From Acetobacterium woodii (lineage in GTDB: Bacteria; Bacillota; Clostridia; Eubacteriales; Eubacteriaceae), in the NCBI GenBank assembly GCA_016213825.1, contig JACQZP010000030.1, positions 230,765 to 294,764 of the forward strand: 64,000 nt of DNA, given 5' to 3'. Under the pieces are notes generated by a model, which was not told the origin of the DNA, ran no database searches, and saw only the letters and a list, made by a program, of their open reading frames with translations. A program made the translations under genes and the position numbers. Of the stretch, positions 35,330 to 44,775 are shown piece by piece (position 1 is the first letter of the stretch; each line of letters opens with the position of its first letter).

Positions 35330-37069
35330 ATGGTTAGTTTACTGATAAGATATTTAAAAGATTATCGAATCCAGATGATTCTGGTATTTGTATTTGTGCT
35401 CAGCCAGGCGGCGGCCCAGCTTTATCTGCCCACGATGATGGGGGACATTATTGAAAATGGGGTCGCTCAGGGAGATACTGCTTATATTCTAAAAAGCGGC
35501 AGTTTGATGTTGCTGGTTTCTCTGGTTGCGGCAATTTGTATGGTGGCTTCCAGTTATTATTCGGCTTATGTGACGGCGTCCTTTACCAGTCGGATTCGGG
35601 CGGACGTGTTTGACAAGGTGAAGAGCTTTTCACAAACGGATTTCAATCGTTTTGGGGCAGCGACTCTGTTGACCCGATCAACCAACGATGCCACCCAGAT
35701 GCAGATTGTGGTAATCAACGGATTACGATCGTTACTGCTGGTTCCCATCACGGGAGTCGGTGCTCTGGTAATGGCATTTAGAGAAAATGTCACCCTGACG
35801 CTGTTACTGCTGGCCTCTTTTCTGATCACGACGATTATTATCGGCTTGACTACCGCCAGAAGCATGCCCTTATTTAAGCTCATGCAGCAAAAAGTGGATC
35901 GGTTGAATCTGCTGATGAAAGAAAAACTGACCGGGGTGCGAGCGATCCGGGCATTTAACCGTCAGGATTATGAAACCGAAAAATTTGGACAGGCCAATCA
36001 GGAAGGCATGAATGCGGCTGTTAAAGCCAATTATGCCGTGGCCTTTTTTGCGCCGCTGATGCAATTAATGATGAATCTGACGATGGTAATCATTCTCTGG
36101 TTAGGTGCTGATGAAGTTCAGCAGCAAATTGTCAGCCTGGGCGGTCTGATGGTCTTTATCCAATACGTTTTAATGTTCATGTCAGCCCTTGGTCTGGTTT
36201 CGGCCTTATTAATGGCTTATCCCCAGGCAGCGGTCTCGGCAGCCCGGGTAAAAGAGGTGCTGGATGCAGACTTTTCAATACAGGATAAAGAAAATCCAAC
36301 TGCGCTTGAAAATATCAAGGGGAGAATTGAATTTAAAGATGTGTCTTTTGGTTATACCGGCGCCGAAATCAATGTCCTGGATCGCTTGAATTTTGTGGCG
36401 GAACCAGGCAAAATTACCGCCATTGTTGGGGCTACCGGTTCCGGGAAAACGACCCTGGTCAACCTGATTATGCGGCTTTATGAGGTCAGTGACGGTGCCA
36501 TTGTGATTGATGGCGTTGATATTCGGGATTGTACCCAGCATGATTTAAGAAGCATCATTGCCTATGCGCCCCAGGAATCGGTGTTATTCAGTGGAACCGT
36601 GCTGGAAAATATCCGGGTGGGCAAGGATCAGGCCAGCGAGGCAGAAGTAACCGAAGCCCTATCCATTGCTCAGGCGCTTGATTTTGTCAATGAGCGGGAA
36701 GGACAACTGGTCAGCACGATTTCTCAAGGCGGTAAAGATCTTTCCGGGGGACAGCGTCAGCGGCTCAGTATTGCCCGAGCGGCGGTCAAAAAAGCGCCGA
36801 TTACGATTTTTGATGACTGTTTTTCAGCACTTGATTTTAAAACCGATTCACTGGTTCGCAAAGCCATTCGCGAAAAATTCGGGGATAAAACGGTGTTAAT
36901 TATCGCCCAGCGAATCAGCACGATTAAACATGCTGATCGCATTCTGGTTTTGGATAATGGCTCCATTGTTGGCCAGGGCAAACATGAAGATCTGGTTCGC
37001 GATTGCCTGGTTTATCAGGAAATTCTGAAATCCCAATCTTATAATGATGGGAAGGAGGAATCACTGTGA
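35330..37069 (+). CDS. ABC exporter half-transporter A (degenerate Walker B)
   Basis: A 579-residue type IV (exporter-fold) half-transporter: six membrane helices (about 1-310) and an NBD. Walker A is GATGSGKTT, the signature is canonical LSGGQRQR, but Walker B ends IFDDCFSALD, with Asp instead of the catalytic Glu. Together with the altered signature of the next protein this puts both defects in one ATP site, as in BmrCD, LmrCD and TM287/288-type heterodimers. AAGGAGTAGGT precedes the ATG. It overlaps the partner gene by 4 bp. Confidence 0.9.
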   Translation: MVSLLIRYLKDYRIQMILVFVFVLSQAAAQLYLPTMMGDIIENGVAQGDTAYILKSGSLMLLVSLVAAICMVASSYYSAYVTASFTSRIRADVFDKVKSFSQTDFNRFGAATLLTRSTNDATQMQIVVINGLRSLLLVPITGVGALVMAFRENVTLTLLLLASFLITTIIIGLTTARSMPLFKLMQQKVDRLNLLMKEKLTGVRAIRAFNRQDYETEKFGQANQEGMNAAVKANYAVAFFAPLMQLMMNLTMVIILWLGADEVQQQIVSLGGLMVFIQYVLMFMSALGLVSALLMAYPQAAVSAARVKEVLDADFSIQDKENPTALENIKGRIEFKDVSFGYTGAEINVLDRLNFVAEPGKITAIVGATGSGKTTLVNLIMRLYEVSDGAIVIDGVDIRDCTQHDLRSIIAYAPQESVLFSGTVLENIRVGKDQASEAEVTEALSIAQALDFVNEREGQLVSTISQGGKDLSGGQRQRLSIARAAVKKAPITIFDDCFSALDFKTDSLVRKAIREKFGDKTVLIIAQRISTIKHADRILVLDNGSIVGQGKHEDLVRDCLVYQEILKSQSYNDGKEESL

Positions 37070-38838
37070 AAGCTAAAAAAAGAAAATATAGTTTTGGTGC
37101 CATTGGTAAGCGGCTAAGTCATTATTTGAAGGATAAACGACATGTGATCTTTTTTGTTGCCGTTGCGCTGATTGCCAGTACCATCTTTGCGATTTTTGCA
37201 CCGGTTGTCACCAAAGATGTGACTGATAGCATTGCTAACAGTATTGCTCAAAATACGGATATTGATTTTTCTTATATCGGGCAGCAACTGATCATCCTGG
37301 CTGTTCTTTATGTCTTAAGTGCCGGGTTTGCCTATTACGCCACCATGCGGACGACCTATCTTTCCCAATTGGCGATTAAACGATTGCGGACAGATATTCA
37401 GGAAAAGTTGAATAAACTGACTCTGAATGTATTGGATCAGAGTGAACGGGGAGATCTTCTTTCCCGGGTTACCAATGATGCCACTACCCTCTCAGGAGCA
37501 CTGGAAAGTAATCTGACCCAGATACTGGTTCAGGCAACCAGTATTATCGGTATAATTATCATGATGCTGGTGTTAAATGTCCAACTGAGTCTGATCTTCT
37601 TTATCGCCATTCCGTTGTCTTATTTTGTGATGAAACTAATCACCAAAAAAACTCAGGTACTTTTCCGGCGACAGCAGAAGGAATTGGGCGCTCTGAATGG
37701 ACTGATTGAAGAAGTCTATGATGGTCATTTAATTGTAAAGTCATTTAATAATGAAGCAAAATCAGCAGAAAAATTTGATGAAATCAATCAGCGGTTCTTT
37801 AAATCTTATCTGAGCTCGCGATTCTATTCAGGATTGAGCGCACCATTGATGAAGCTGATCAATAATATTGCTTATATTGGCATCTGTGTGGTGGGTGGTA
37901 TTTTTGTTATTACCGGAACCCTGACGATTGGGGGAATTCAGGCATTTCTCATCTATGCCAATAATATAGCCAGCCCCACGGCTCTGATTTCCAATAACCT
38001 GAACTTCATCCAGTCCGGAGCAGCAGCGGCCGAACGGATCTTTGAATTTCTGGATCGGGAAGAGGAACTGCCCGATGCCGGTACTGAGGTGCTGGATGTG
38101 GCCAGTGCCAAAGGCAGTATTGAATTTAATCACGTCGAGTTTGGTTATATTCCTGAACGGACCTTATTTCATGATGTGTCTTTAAAAGCAGAGCCGGGAG
38201 AAATTCTGGCGGTAGTAGGACCCAGTGGCGCTGGTAAAACAACCCTGGTTAATCTGCTGATGCGTTTTTATGAAATCAACCAGGGGAGTATCTTGCTGGA
38301 AGGTCTGAATGTAAAAAACCTTACCAAGCCTAATTTGAGAAGTGCTTTTGGGATGGTGCTCCAGGATACCTGGCTATTTGATGGCACCATTGAAGAAAAT
38401 ATTGCTTATGGCAAAAACGGGGCAACCCGGGATGATGTTATCGCCGCTGCTAAAAAGGCCCAATGCGACGAATTTATCAGAAAACTGCCGCTGGGTTATG
38501 AGACACGGATTGGCGGTGATTTCACTACCCTGTCTGAAGGGGAATGCCAGTTGTTGGCTATTGCCCGAACCATTATTGCCGATCCCAAGGTATTAATTCT
38601 GGATGAGGCGACCTCGTCGGTGGATACCCGAACCGAAATACTGATCACCCAGGCCATGGAAGCCATGATGAAGGGACGAACGACCTTTATTATTGCCCAT
38701 CGACTGTTTACCATCAAAAATGCCGACAAGATTATTTTTATGATGGAAGGTGACATTAAAGAGGTTGGCAGTCATGCCGAACTCATGAAACTGGGCGGTT
38801 TATACGCTAATTTATATTTAAGTGCATCAGATAATTAA
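37066..38838 (+). CDS. ABC exporter half-transporter B (degenerate signature)
   Basis: A 590-residue partner half-transporter with six membrane helices (about 1-330) and an NBD. Walker A is GPSGAGKTT, Walker B LILDEATSSVD with the catalytic Glu present, and the H-loop IIAHRLFTI. The signature reads LSEGECQ, not LSGGQ. It starts at GTG 37066, overlapping the stop of half A, after GGAAGGAGG. It should pair with half A into one heterodimeric exporter. Its place directly behind the GH3 genes suggests export of their product; multidrug efflux is the alternative. Confidence 0.9.
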   Translation: MKAKKRKYSFGAIGKRLSHYLKDKRHVIFFVAVALIASTIFAIFAPVVTKDVTDSIANSIAQNTDIDFSYIGQQLIILAVLYVLSAGFAYYATMRTTYLSQLAIKRLRTDIQEKLNKLTLNVLDQSERGDLLSRVTNDATTLSGALESNLTQILVQATSIIGIIIMMLVLNVQLSLIFFIAIPLSYFVMKLITKKTQVLFRRQQKELGALNGLIEEVYDGHLIVKSFNNEAKSAEKFDEINQRFFKSYLSSRFYSGLSAPLMKLINNIAYIGICVVGGIFVITGTLTIGGIQAFLIYANNIASPTALISNNLNFIQSGAAAAERIFEFLDREEELPDAGTEVLDVASAKGSIEFNHVEFGYIPERTLFHDVSLKAEPGEILAVVGPSGAGKTTLVNLLMRFYEINQGSILLEGLNVKNLTKPNLRSAFGMVLQDTWLFDGTIEENIAYGKNGATRDDVIAAAKKAQCDEFIRKLPLGYETRIGGDFTTLSEGECQLLAIARTIIADPKVLILDEATSSVDTRTEILITQAMEAMMKGRTTFIIAHRLFTIKNADKIIFMMEGDIKEVGSHAELMKLGGLYANLYLSASDN

Positions 38839-38858
38839 TAGACTACTGTGAGCTTCGC

Positions 38859-38951
38859 TGCCTGTTTTCATAAACAATTTCGTAACGTGTAGGCGAACAG
38901 TCGTTAGACTATCCGTCGTACAGTGTAGAAATTGTTTGATGTAAACAGGCA
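38859..38951. repeat. Palindromic repeat R4 (subfamily B, inverted relative to R1)
   Basis: A 93-bp palindrome between the exporter genes and the ATP-grasp genes. The outer arms are TGCCTGTTT and AAACAGGCA, then AAACAATTTC and GAAATTGTTT, with the core CGAACAGTCGTTAGACTATCCG. Its reverse complement matches R1 through the TACACTGTAC, core and TACACGTTAC blocks. Confidence 0.75.
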
Positions 38952-38967
38952 TCAAAGCAATAAACGG

Positions 38968-38996
38968 TTGTGTTTCAAATTTCGTAAGTTTATCAT
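38968..38996 (+). promoter_or_regulatory. Promoter of the tandem ATP-grasp genes
   Basis: TTGTGT (38968-38973), 17 bp, TATCAT (38991-38996), directly downstream of repeat R4 and 21 bp before the start codon. The two ligase genes can thus be transcribed apart from the exporter operon. Confidence 0.55.
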
Positions 38997-39017
38997 AACA
39001 AATTTCAGGAGGTAAAA

Positions 39018-39941
39018 ATGAAAGGTTGGTTATTAAGAAATCCCGGCAAAATGGAAGATCCTTCGATTGTGAAAATTATGAAGGTTGTGGAAGAACTGAA
39101 TGTGGATTTGGCTGTTGTTGATCCACTGCAAATACATGTGGTCTGCGACCATGATTTTGACGGCAAACTTTATGTCGGTGACGAAATCATGGAGGTGCCG
39201 GATTATGTGGTGGCAGCCTTCTTTACTGAAAAAAACTATCATACCTCGGCAGCGTTAAGAATGCTGGAATCCCTGGGCGTGCTGTGTATTAATTCTTACG
39301 ACGCCATTAAAAATGTCGACGATAAGCTACTGACCTTTCAGTTGGTGGCTGAGTCCATTGAAGCGGTTTGTTTTCCTAAAACCTTGCTGGTAACCGAATA
39401 TACCGAAGCCTCCTTTGTCAGTAAGATTTTTGACTACCCGGTGGTTATGAAGGTCATGCATGGCAGCAAAGGCAAAGGGGTTGTGCTGGTTAATAACGAA
39501 AAAGAACTGGATAACCTGATTAGCATGAGTACCGCCAGCGAAATCGGCGATGAAATTATTATTCAGGAATGTATTGCCGCATCGTCTGGTCGGGATCTGC
39601 GGATGATTCTGGCCAATGGTAAATTTGTCAAATCATTTATCCGTCAAAATGAAAAGAGTTTTCGTTCCAACCTTGCCAAGGGTGGTCATATTGTCGAATA
39701 CACCCCACCAGCACCAGTGATTGAAGCCGCTGAGAAGGTGGCTCAGCTGTTGAAAATAAACATGGGCAGTGTCGATTTTCTCTTTGGTGAAAATGATACC
39801 TTCTATTTATGTGAAGCTAATGCCATGCCGGGGGTTGCCTTTGACATCAAAGTGATGTTTGCCGATTTAATGAAGCAGGTAAAAAACAGACCGGAACCAA
39901 TCTGGAAAAAACGTCTGAGGGAAGGTGGCAAAACATGCTAG
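39018..39941 (+). CDS. RimK-like ATP-grasp ligase (first)
   Basis: A 307-residue protein with AGGAGGT before the ATG. A RimK-type N-terminal domain (about 1-100) is followed by an ATP-grasp fold: VVMKVMHGSKGKGVVLV (Gly-rich loop and ATP lysine), IIIQECIAAS, GRDLRMI, and the late VDFLFGENDTFYLCEANAMPG, where the Glu and Asn bind magnesium. RimK relatives add glutamate or other amino acids to a carboxylate through an acyl-phosphate. Both acid and amine are unknown here. It overlaps its paralogue by 7 bp. Confidence 0.85.
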   Translation: MKGWLLRNPGKMEDPSIVKIMKVVEELNVDLAVVDPLQIHVVCDHDFDGKLYVGDEIMEVPDYVVAAFFTEKNYHTSAALRMLESLGVLCINSYDAIKNVDDKLLTFQLVAESIEAVCFPKTLLVTEYTEASFVSKIFDYPVVMKVMHGSKGKGVVLVNNEKELDNLISMSTASEIGDEIIIQECIAASSGRDLRMILANGKFVKSFIRQNEKSFRSNLAKGGHIVEYTPPAPVIEAAEKVAQLLKINMGSVDFLFGENDTFYLCEANAMPGVAFDIKVMFADLMKQVKNRPEPIWKKRLREGGKTC

Positions 39942-40855
39942 GCTGGTTATTAGTTAATCACGAAACCCTGGAAGAACCATCCATCCAGACAATTATTGCG
40001 TTAATCGAAAAGATGGGCGTCAATATCCGAACTGTTGATGTTAGCGAGGTCCAAGTGATGTGCGATCCGGGCGAAAGCCAGCACTGTTTTATCGGCGGCG
40101 AAGCCGTAGACGTTCCGGACTTTTCGCTGTCAGCATTTTTCGGTGGCAATAATTATCACAGCAAGGCGGTTGTCAAAATGCTGGAATCTCTGGATGTGCT
40201 GTGTGTCAATAGCTCTGAAAGTCTGAACAACACCGCTGATAAACTGTTGACCTTTCAAAAATTGGGAGCCGCCAATCAGGGTTTTTTATTCCCCAAAACG
40301 GTGCTGATGACCCCGAAAACAAAAACGTCTTTTATTGCCAATGAACTGGGACTGCCCTGTGTGGTCAAGGTGATGCATGGCAGCAAAGGCAAAGGCGTTG
40401 TTCAGATCAAAACGGAAAAAGAATTGGAAAATATTCTGGATATTTACGCAGCCATGAATTTTGATGATCATATCTTGATTCAGGAATGTATTGCTGCCTC
40501 AAAAGGCCGGGATATGCGAATTATGTTAAGTGGTGGAAAATTCTCAACCGCTTATATCCGAGATAATGGCGATAACTTTAAATCAAATCTTTCTCAGGGC
40601 GGCGATTTACAGTTTATTACGCCACCGGCTGAGGTGGTGGAAATTGCCGAAAATGCTGCGGCAGTACTGGATATCTATTTTGGCAGCATCGATTTTCTGT
40701 TTGGCGAAAACGACACTTATTATATCTGCGAAGCCAACTCGATGACCGGACTGACCTATTCCAAGGATGCCCTCAGCAATACTCAAAGCAATCCCTTATT
40801 GCTGACTTTGAAAAACATTATGGACGAAGCCCAGAAACGAAAAATGAATAAGTAA
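39935..40855 (+). CDS. RimK-like ATP-grasp ligase (second)
   Basis: A 306-residue tandem paralogue of the preceding gene product with the same layout: CVVKVMHGSKGKGVVQI, ILIQECIAASKGRDMRIM and IDFLFGENDTYYICEANSMTG. The metal-site residues are kept. The N-terminal domains differ more than the ATP-grasp parts, which hints at different acceptor substrates for the two steps, or a heteromer. A terminator 40 bp downstream closes the unit. Confidence 0.85.
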   Translation: MLGWLLVNHETLEEPSIQTIIALIEKMGVNIRTVDVSEVQVMCDPGESQHCFIGGEAVDVPDFSLSAFFGGNNYHSKAVVKMLESLDVLCVNSSESLNNTADKLLTFQKLGAANQGFLFPKTVLMTPKTKTSFIANELGLPCVVKVMHGSKGKGVVQIKTEKELENILDIYAAMNFDDHILIQECIAASKGRDMRIMLSGGKFSTAYIRDNGDNFKSNLSQGGDLQFITPPAEVVEIAENAAAVLDIYFGSIDFLFGENDTYYICEANSMTGLTYSKDALSNTQSNPLLLTLKNIMDEAQKRKMNK

Positions 40856-40897
40856 AAAAATATAACCAAACAAAGTTAATACGATAACATAATTTTA

Positions 40898-40940
40898 AAC
40901 AGTCAGTAGCGCCTTTGGGTTGGTGCTGACTGTTTTTTTA
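40898..40940 (+). terminator. Terminator of the ATP-grasp genes
   Basis: Stem AACAGTCAG/CTGACTGTT (40898-40906 and 40926-40934) followed by seven T. Confidence 0.9.
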
Positions 40941-41008
40941 GAAACCAAAGATTAGTCAGGATTGTTAAAAATCACATTCATCAGTAAATTTTAAAGGAGT
41001 TATGATTA

Positions 41009-42676
41009 ATGAAAACAACAAAATATTTCAGTCTGGCGTGTTTAAAAATTGCCAATTCTATCCTGGGAGCTTATACATCCATTCAGGATGGCTCAAAAGA
41101 GATGACCATCGAGTCCAACGTGTTCATGTCAGATGAACTGGACAACCCACCGGTAAATGATAAAATTCAAACCATTCTGCTAAAATTTAGTGATGAATTG
41201 GATCCGACAACGATCAGTGATGCAGTGAAGTTGTACCGCATCGATGGTGAGGGAAATCTGGTTGAAGAGGTTTGTGCGATAAAAATCGATCTCAACGATC
41301 CTAAAACCATCCGCATCAATAATCAGCAGATCACCCGGTTTGCTCAAGGGGAGGTCTATCAGCTGGTGATAAAAAGCACTCTGGGTTCAAAGAGTAAAGC
41401 ATCGGTGGGGTGTGACTATGTGGGCTATTTTGCCACTAATATTGATTTTGATATATCCGGAAACCCGGAGTTAAATGAAGAACGAACTCAGATTGTTATC
41501 GCCAGTGATTTTCATTTGGGGGTGGATTCGACTTTTGCCGAGCTGGAAAAAAATAAACAGGCGCTGGTGGATTTTTTAGCTCAGATAAAGGTAGCCCCCA
41601 ATGTGAAAGAACTGGTCATCGGCGGCGATTTGCTGGACGAATGGTTTTTGCCCATGGACTATCAGATGCCAGATTCAAAGGCTGCCTTCTTTGATCAGGT
41701 GGCGGCTAACAATCAGGCAATCGTGGACGCCTTTAATGCCATCATCACAGCCGGGGAAATCAAGGTCACCTATGTCCCCGGAAACCATGATCTGTTGCTT
41801 ACCGAGGCTGATGTGGCTCGGATTTTTCCGGGCATCAGTCAGGCCAGAGCGGAGCTGCAGGGGCTGGGCACCTATGTCACCGGTCCCAATTCAGAAATTG
41901 TCATTGAGCATGGCCACAAGTATAATTTTTTCTGTACTCCCGATCCGATTTCAAACCGAGCGATCACAAACGATGATACCAACATTTTGCCGCCAGGTTA
42001 TTTCTTTACCCGAATCGCCACGACCTGTGTGATTGAGGGCCATCCCCAATCAGACAATGTCTTCCCGGAAATAATTCCCAATAAAGAAGACTCCAGTCAA
42101 TTTAACGCCTATTTATATTACGAAACCTGGAAAGCCATTTTGTCGGTGTTGCCGGTCAAAGAAAGCTTCGATGACAAGGTTTTAAAAACTAATATTGATG
42201 GTTTTACGGAGAATTATTCAATAAATGACTGTATTCCCCAGCAAGACAAAGAAACAGGGTTCATCGATTCGACCCTATACCACAATATCCAGGATAGCTG
42301 GGACGAAAGACAAGCAATTAATGGCATAACGGTTAAAATTCCCGTCAATGAAGCCATCACCCGGGCGGCCGTTCCGTCTTTTACCGATTATCAGGCTAAA
42401 ACACAGTTTTTTGATTTGGACCCTTCCAAACGCATTGTTGTTTTTGGTCATACCCATGTAGCAGATGTCATTGCCATGACCAATCTCAACAATCAAAAAA
42501 CCATTTATGCCAACAGTGGAACCTGGATTGACAATGCCCAAGGTTATCCCACCCGAACCTTTATTGTCATCACCCCACCTAAAGCTGGTTCGGCCATTGA
42601 AACGGTTAATCTATATCAGTATTCACCTGATCAGACAATTACTCAATGGACAGACGGTCAGGCGATTCGCATTTAG
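41009..42676 (+). CDS. Calcineurin-like metallophosphoesterase with N-terminal Ig-like domain
   Basis: A 555-residue protein. Residues about 30-150 look like an Ig-like (Big_5/SbsA-type) fold. From about 165 the metallophosphoesterase motifs appear in order: DFHLG, GGDLLDEW, PGNHD, EHGHKY and FGHTH, giving a complete two-metal site. The spacing resembles UDP-2,3-diacylglucosamine hydrolase-like enzymes, but the real substrate is open. No clear signal peptide is present: the first 20 residues are only mildly hydrophobic. The ATG at 41009 is 9-10 bp from AAAGGAG. Confidence 0.8.
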   Translation: MKTTKYFSLACLKIANSILGAYTSIQDGSKEMTIESNVFMSDELDNPPVNDKIQTILLKFSDELDPTTISDAVKLYRIDGEGNLVEEVCAIKIDLNDPKTIRINNQQITRFAQGEVYQLVIKSTLGSKSKASVGCDYVGYFATNIDFDISGNPELNEERTQIVIASDFHLGVDSTFAELEKNKQALVDFLAQIKVAPNVKELVIGGDLLDEWFLPMDYQMPDSKAAFFDQVAANNQAIVDAFNAIITAGEIKVTYVPGNHDLLLTEADVARIFPGISQARAELQGLGTYVTGPNSEIVIEHGHKYNFFCTPDPISNRAITNDDTNILPPGYFFTRIATTCVIEGHPQSDNVFPEIIPNKEDSSQFNAYLYYETWKAILSVLPVKESFDDKVLKTNIDGFTENYSINDCIPQQDKETGFIDSTLYHNIQDSWDERQAINGITVKIPVNEAITRAAVPSFTDYQAKTQFFDLDPSKRIVVFGHTHVADVIAMTNLNNQKTIYANSGTWIDNAQGYPTRTFIVITPPKAGSAIETVNLYQYSPDQTITQWTDGQAIRI

Positions 42677-42690
42677 AGAAATTAATGATT

Positions 42691-42735
42691 TAAAGCTCCC
42701 ATAGTTACGCTTTGAGCGAATCTGTGGGAGCTTTA
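42691..42735 (+). terminator. Hairpin after the metallophosphoesterase gene
   Basis: TAAAGCTCCCA and TGGGAGCTTTA (42691-42701 and 42725-42735), 11 perfect pairs with an inner CGCTTTGAGCG hairpin. The following DNA is only weakly T-rich. Confidence 0.65.
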
Positions 42736-42780
42736 AGATTAAACAGCTATTATTATGTAAAAGTTATAAGGGAGAAAAAG

Positions 42781-43263
42781 ATGCCGATGATCCATACTTT
42801 TGAACCAGTTTATGATCAGAAATCAAAAATTTTAATCTTGGGAACATTCCCGTCAGTAAAATCCAGAGAAAACGGTTTTTACTACCAGCATCCTCAAAAC
42901 AGATTCTGGAAAGTCATCAGTGCTCTGGCGGGCGAGCCAAGCCCTGGCACGATTGAAGAACAAAAGACGCTGTTGTTAGAAAACCATATCGCCGTCTGGG
43001 ATGTGATTTATTCCTGCGACATCAACGGCTCAAGTGACAGTTCAATTAAAAATGTGGTGCCGAATGATATCCGGGCGTTATTGGGTAAGACTGCCATTAA
43101 AACCATTTATGCCAATGGTGGTAAAGCTTTTGAATTGTATAACCGGTACTGCTATGAAATGACTGGTAAAGCGATCATCAAGCTGCCATCCACCAGTCCT
43201 GCCAATGCCAGTTATTCGCTGAAAAAACTGGTGGCATGTTGGGGTAAAGCGATTAGTTTATAA
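42781..43263 (+). CDS. Uracil-DNA glycosylase superfamily protein (hypoxanthine-DNA glycosylase type)
   Basis: A 160-residue protein starting at ATG 42781 after AAGGGAG; an in-frame start 69 bp upstream lies in the terminator hairpin. Motifs of the deoxyinosine/hypoxanthine-DNA glycosylase family are ILGTFPSVKSRENGFYYQHPQNRFWK (split by the active loop, with Asn in QNRFW), SCDINGSSDSSIKN and the C-terminal LPSTSPANASYS. It should remove deaminated adenine (hypoxanthine) from DNA in base-excision repair. Confidence 0.82.
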   Translation: MPMIHTFEPVYDQKSKILILGTFPSVKSRENGFYYQHPQNRFWKVISALAGEPSPGTIEEQKTLLLENHIAVWDVIYSCDINGSSDSSIKNVVPNDIRALLGKTAIKTIYANGGKAFELYNRYCYEMTGKAIIKLPSTSPANASYSLKKLVACWGKAISL

Positions 43264-43289
43264 CTCAGTTGATATATCAAATTGTCGTT

Positions 43290-44456
43290 TCATTCTTCAA
43301 ACAACTTAATTTGGTTTCGGCCATTTTCCTTTGCCTGATACAAGGCCTGGTCTGCTTTTAAAATGAAATCTTCCAGACAATCCGCCGTCGGCTTGATGTT
43401 GTCATCTAACAGAATTTCATCAACCATATGGACAACATAACCGATGCTGACAGTTACAACTCTAAAAGAAGAAGCTTCATGTTTGATTTGCAGGGCTTCA
43501 ATCGATTCCCGGATGGCTTCAACGAGCGTTGTAACGTCGTTAAGATCTGCCAGTTTGATGAGCGTGACAAATTCTTCGCCACCATAACGGGCGGTCAATC
43601 CCTCGAATGGATAGTGGGACAGGCATTGGGCAACCTGAATCAGACATTGATCCCCCTGTAAATGACCATAGGTATCGTTGTAATTTTTGAAATAATCAAT
43701 ATCGACCATCAGCAGTGCAAATGACATACGGGGATTCTTTAAATAATAACTTTCCAATTTTCGTCGGTTGGGAATCCGGGTCAGACCATCCAGATCGATA
43801 AGATACTCCAGTTCTTTTTTCTGATCCAGTATTGTCTGGGTGCTGGAAAGTTGTTTTAATTTTGAGGTTAGAATTGTTTGGGCAATCACAACCGCAAAAG
43901 CTGTGCTGGCAATGACATTGACGATATTGCCTTGTACCATCAGGATCGATGCCGGAGTAATAAAAATGGAAACAATCAGAACCAGAAAACTGGGGGCGAT
44001 GATACAAATTATTTCCAGAAATGAAAGGTATAAAAAACTGCCAATTAACAGGACGTTGATAAGATAAAGAAAAGTGGAGCCTTGCTCGACGGATAAAACG
44101 GCGGTGATCATACTGGCGAAAAGCAGGCAGAGTATGGTGGCGCCATAAAAAAAGATAAATTGTCTTTTTTTCACTGCCTCGGGAAAATGCGGACTGCCAA
44201 CCCCAATGATATAAATAATACTGGCCAGAATCCAGGCAATTCGCAATCCGGCCTCAATAGTGGTCAATCCCCCTAAGCCATCTTCTAAATAATAAAGAAC
44301 CAGCAAAAGCAGATTAACCAATGAGCCGATTATCCCGATAATCTTCAAGCGTTTGATATTATCGCACAGCAAAGTTTTTCTCAAAATTGTGGCTTGCATT
44401 TTATCATAAGCGGAATAGGGATTGAGTGATTGAATAATCGAATACAGAGATTTCAT
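43290..44456 (-). CDS. Membrane diguanylate cyclase (GGDEF)
   Basis: A 388-residue protein with about six N-terminal membrane helices (about 38-210) followed by a GGDEF domain. LIDLDGLTRIPNRR opens the domain, MVDIDYFKNYNDTYGH holds the metal and base site, and RYGGEEF is the active-site loop. It should make cyclic di-GMP. The RxxD inhibitory site expected before GGEEF is absent, so product feedback at that site is unlikely. The membrane sensor part is of unknown type. It converges with the glycosylase gene, 26 bp apart. Confidence 0.88.
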   Translation of the reverse strand: MKSLYSIIQSLNPYSAYDKMQATILRKTLLCDNIKRLKIIGIIGSLVNLLLLVLYYLEDGLGGLTTIEAGLRIAWILASIIYIIGVGSPHFPEAVKKRQFIFFYGATILCLLFASMITAVLSVEQGSTFLYLINVLLIGSFLYLSFLEIICIIAPSFLVLIVSIFITPASILMVQGNIVNVIASTAFAVVIAQTILTSKLKQLSSTQTILDQKKELEYLIDLDGLTRIPNRRKLESYYLKNPRMSFALLMVDIDYFKNYNDTYGHLQGDQCLIQVAQCLSHYPFEGLTARYGGEEFVTLIKLADLNDVTTLVEAIRESIEALQIKHEASSFRVVTVSIGYVVHMVDEILLDDNIKPTADCLEDFILKADQALYQAKENGRNQIKLFEE

Positions 44457-44775
44457 TAGACTCCTTCATTTGAGCAACGTCTTTTTAAGTTCATTTTAGC
44501 AGAAATCGTTGATGATTAGAAATGAAATCTATGTTTGTGACGGATATTTTACACTTATTAAAAAAAGCAAATAAATCTAAATAATGAATAGAAAGATCTG
44601 TAAATATAAGAATACAAGCTGAAAACCTTTGCTTGATAGGCCGTGGTGAATTTTAACAACGTTCCTGAATTCTTTAGCGATTTAGAAGAATAAAAATTAA
44701 ATTTGAGATGGTTATTAGCAAGAAACGGTGGAGCGGAGATAAAATTTTTTTTAGAGAGAGCCCCACCTCATTGGT
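44457..44775. other. Intergenic region, no gene seen
   Basis: About 320 bp between the GGDEF and PPOX-family genes, both on the minus strand. I see no clear terminator, RNA or coding frame in it. Confidence 0.5.
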
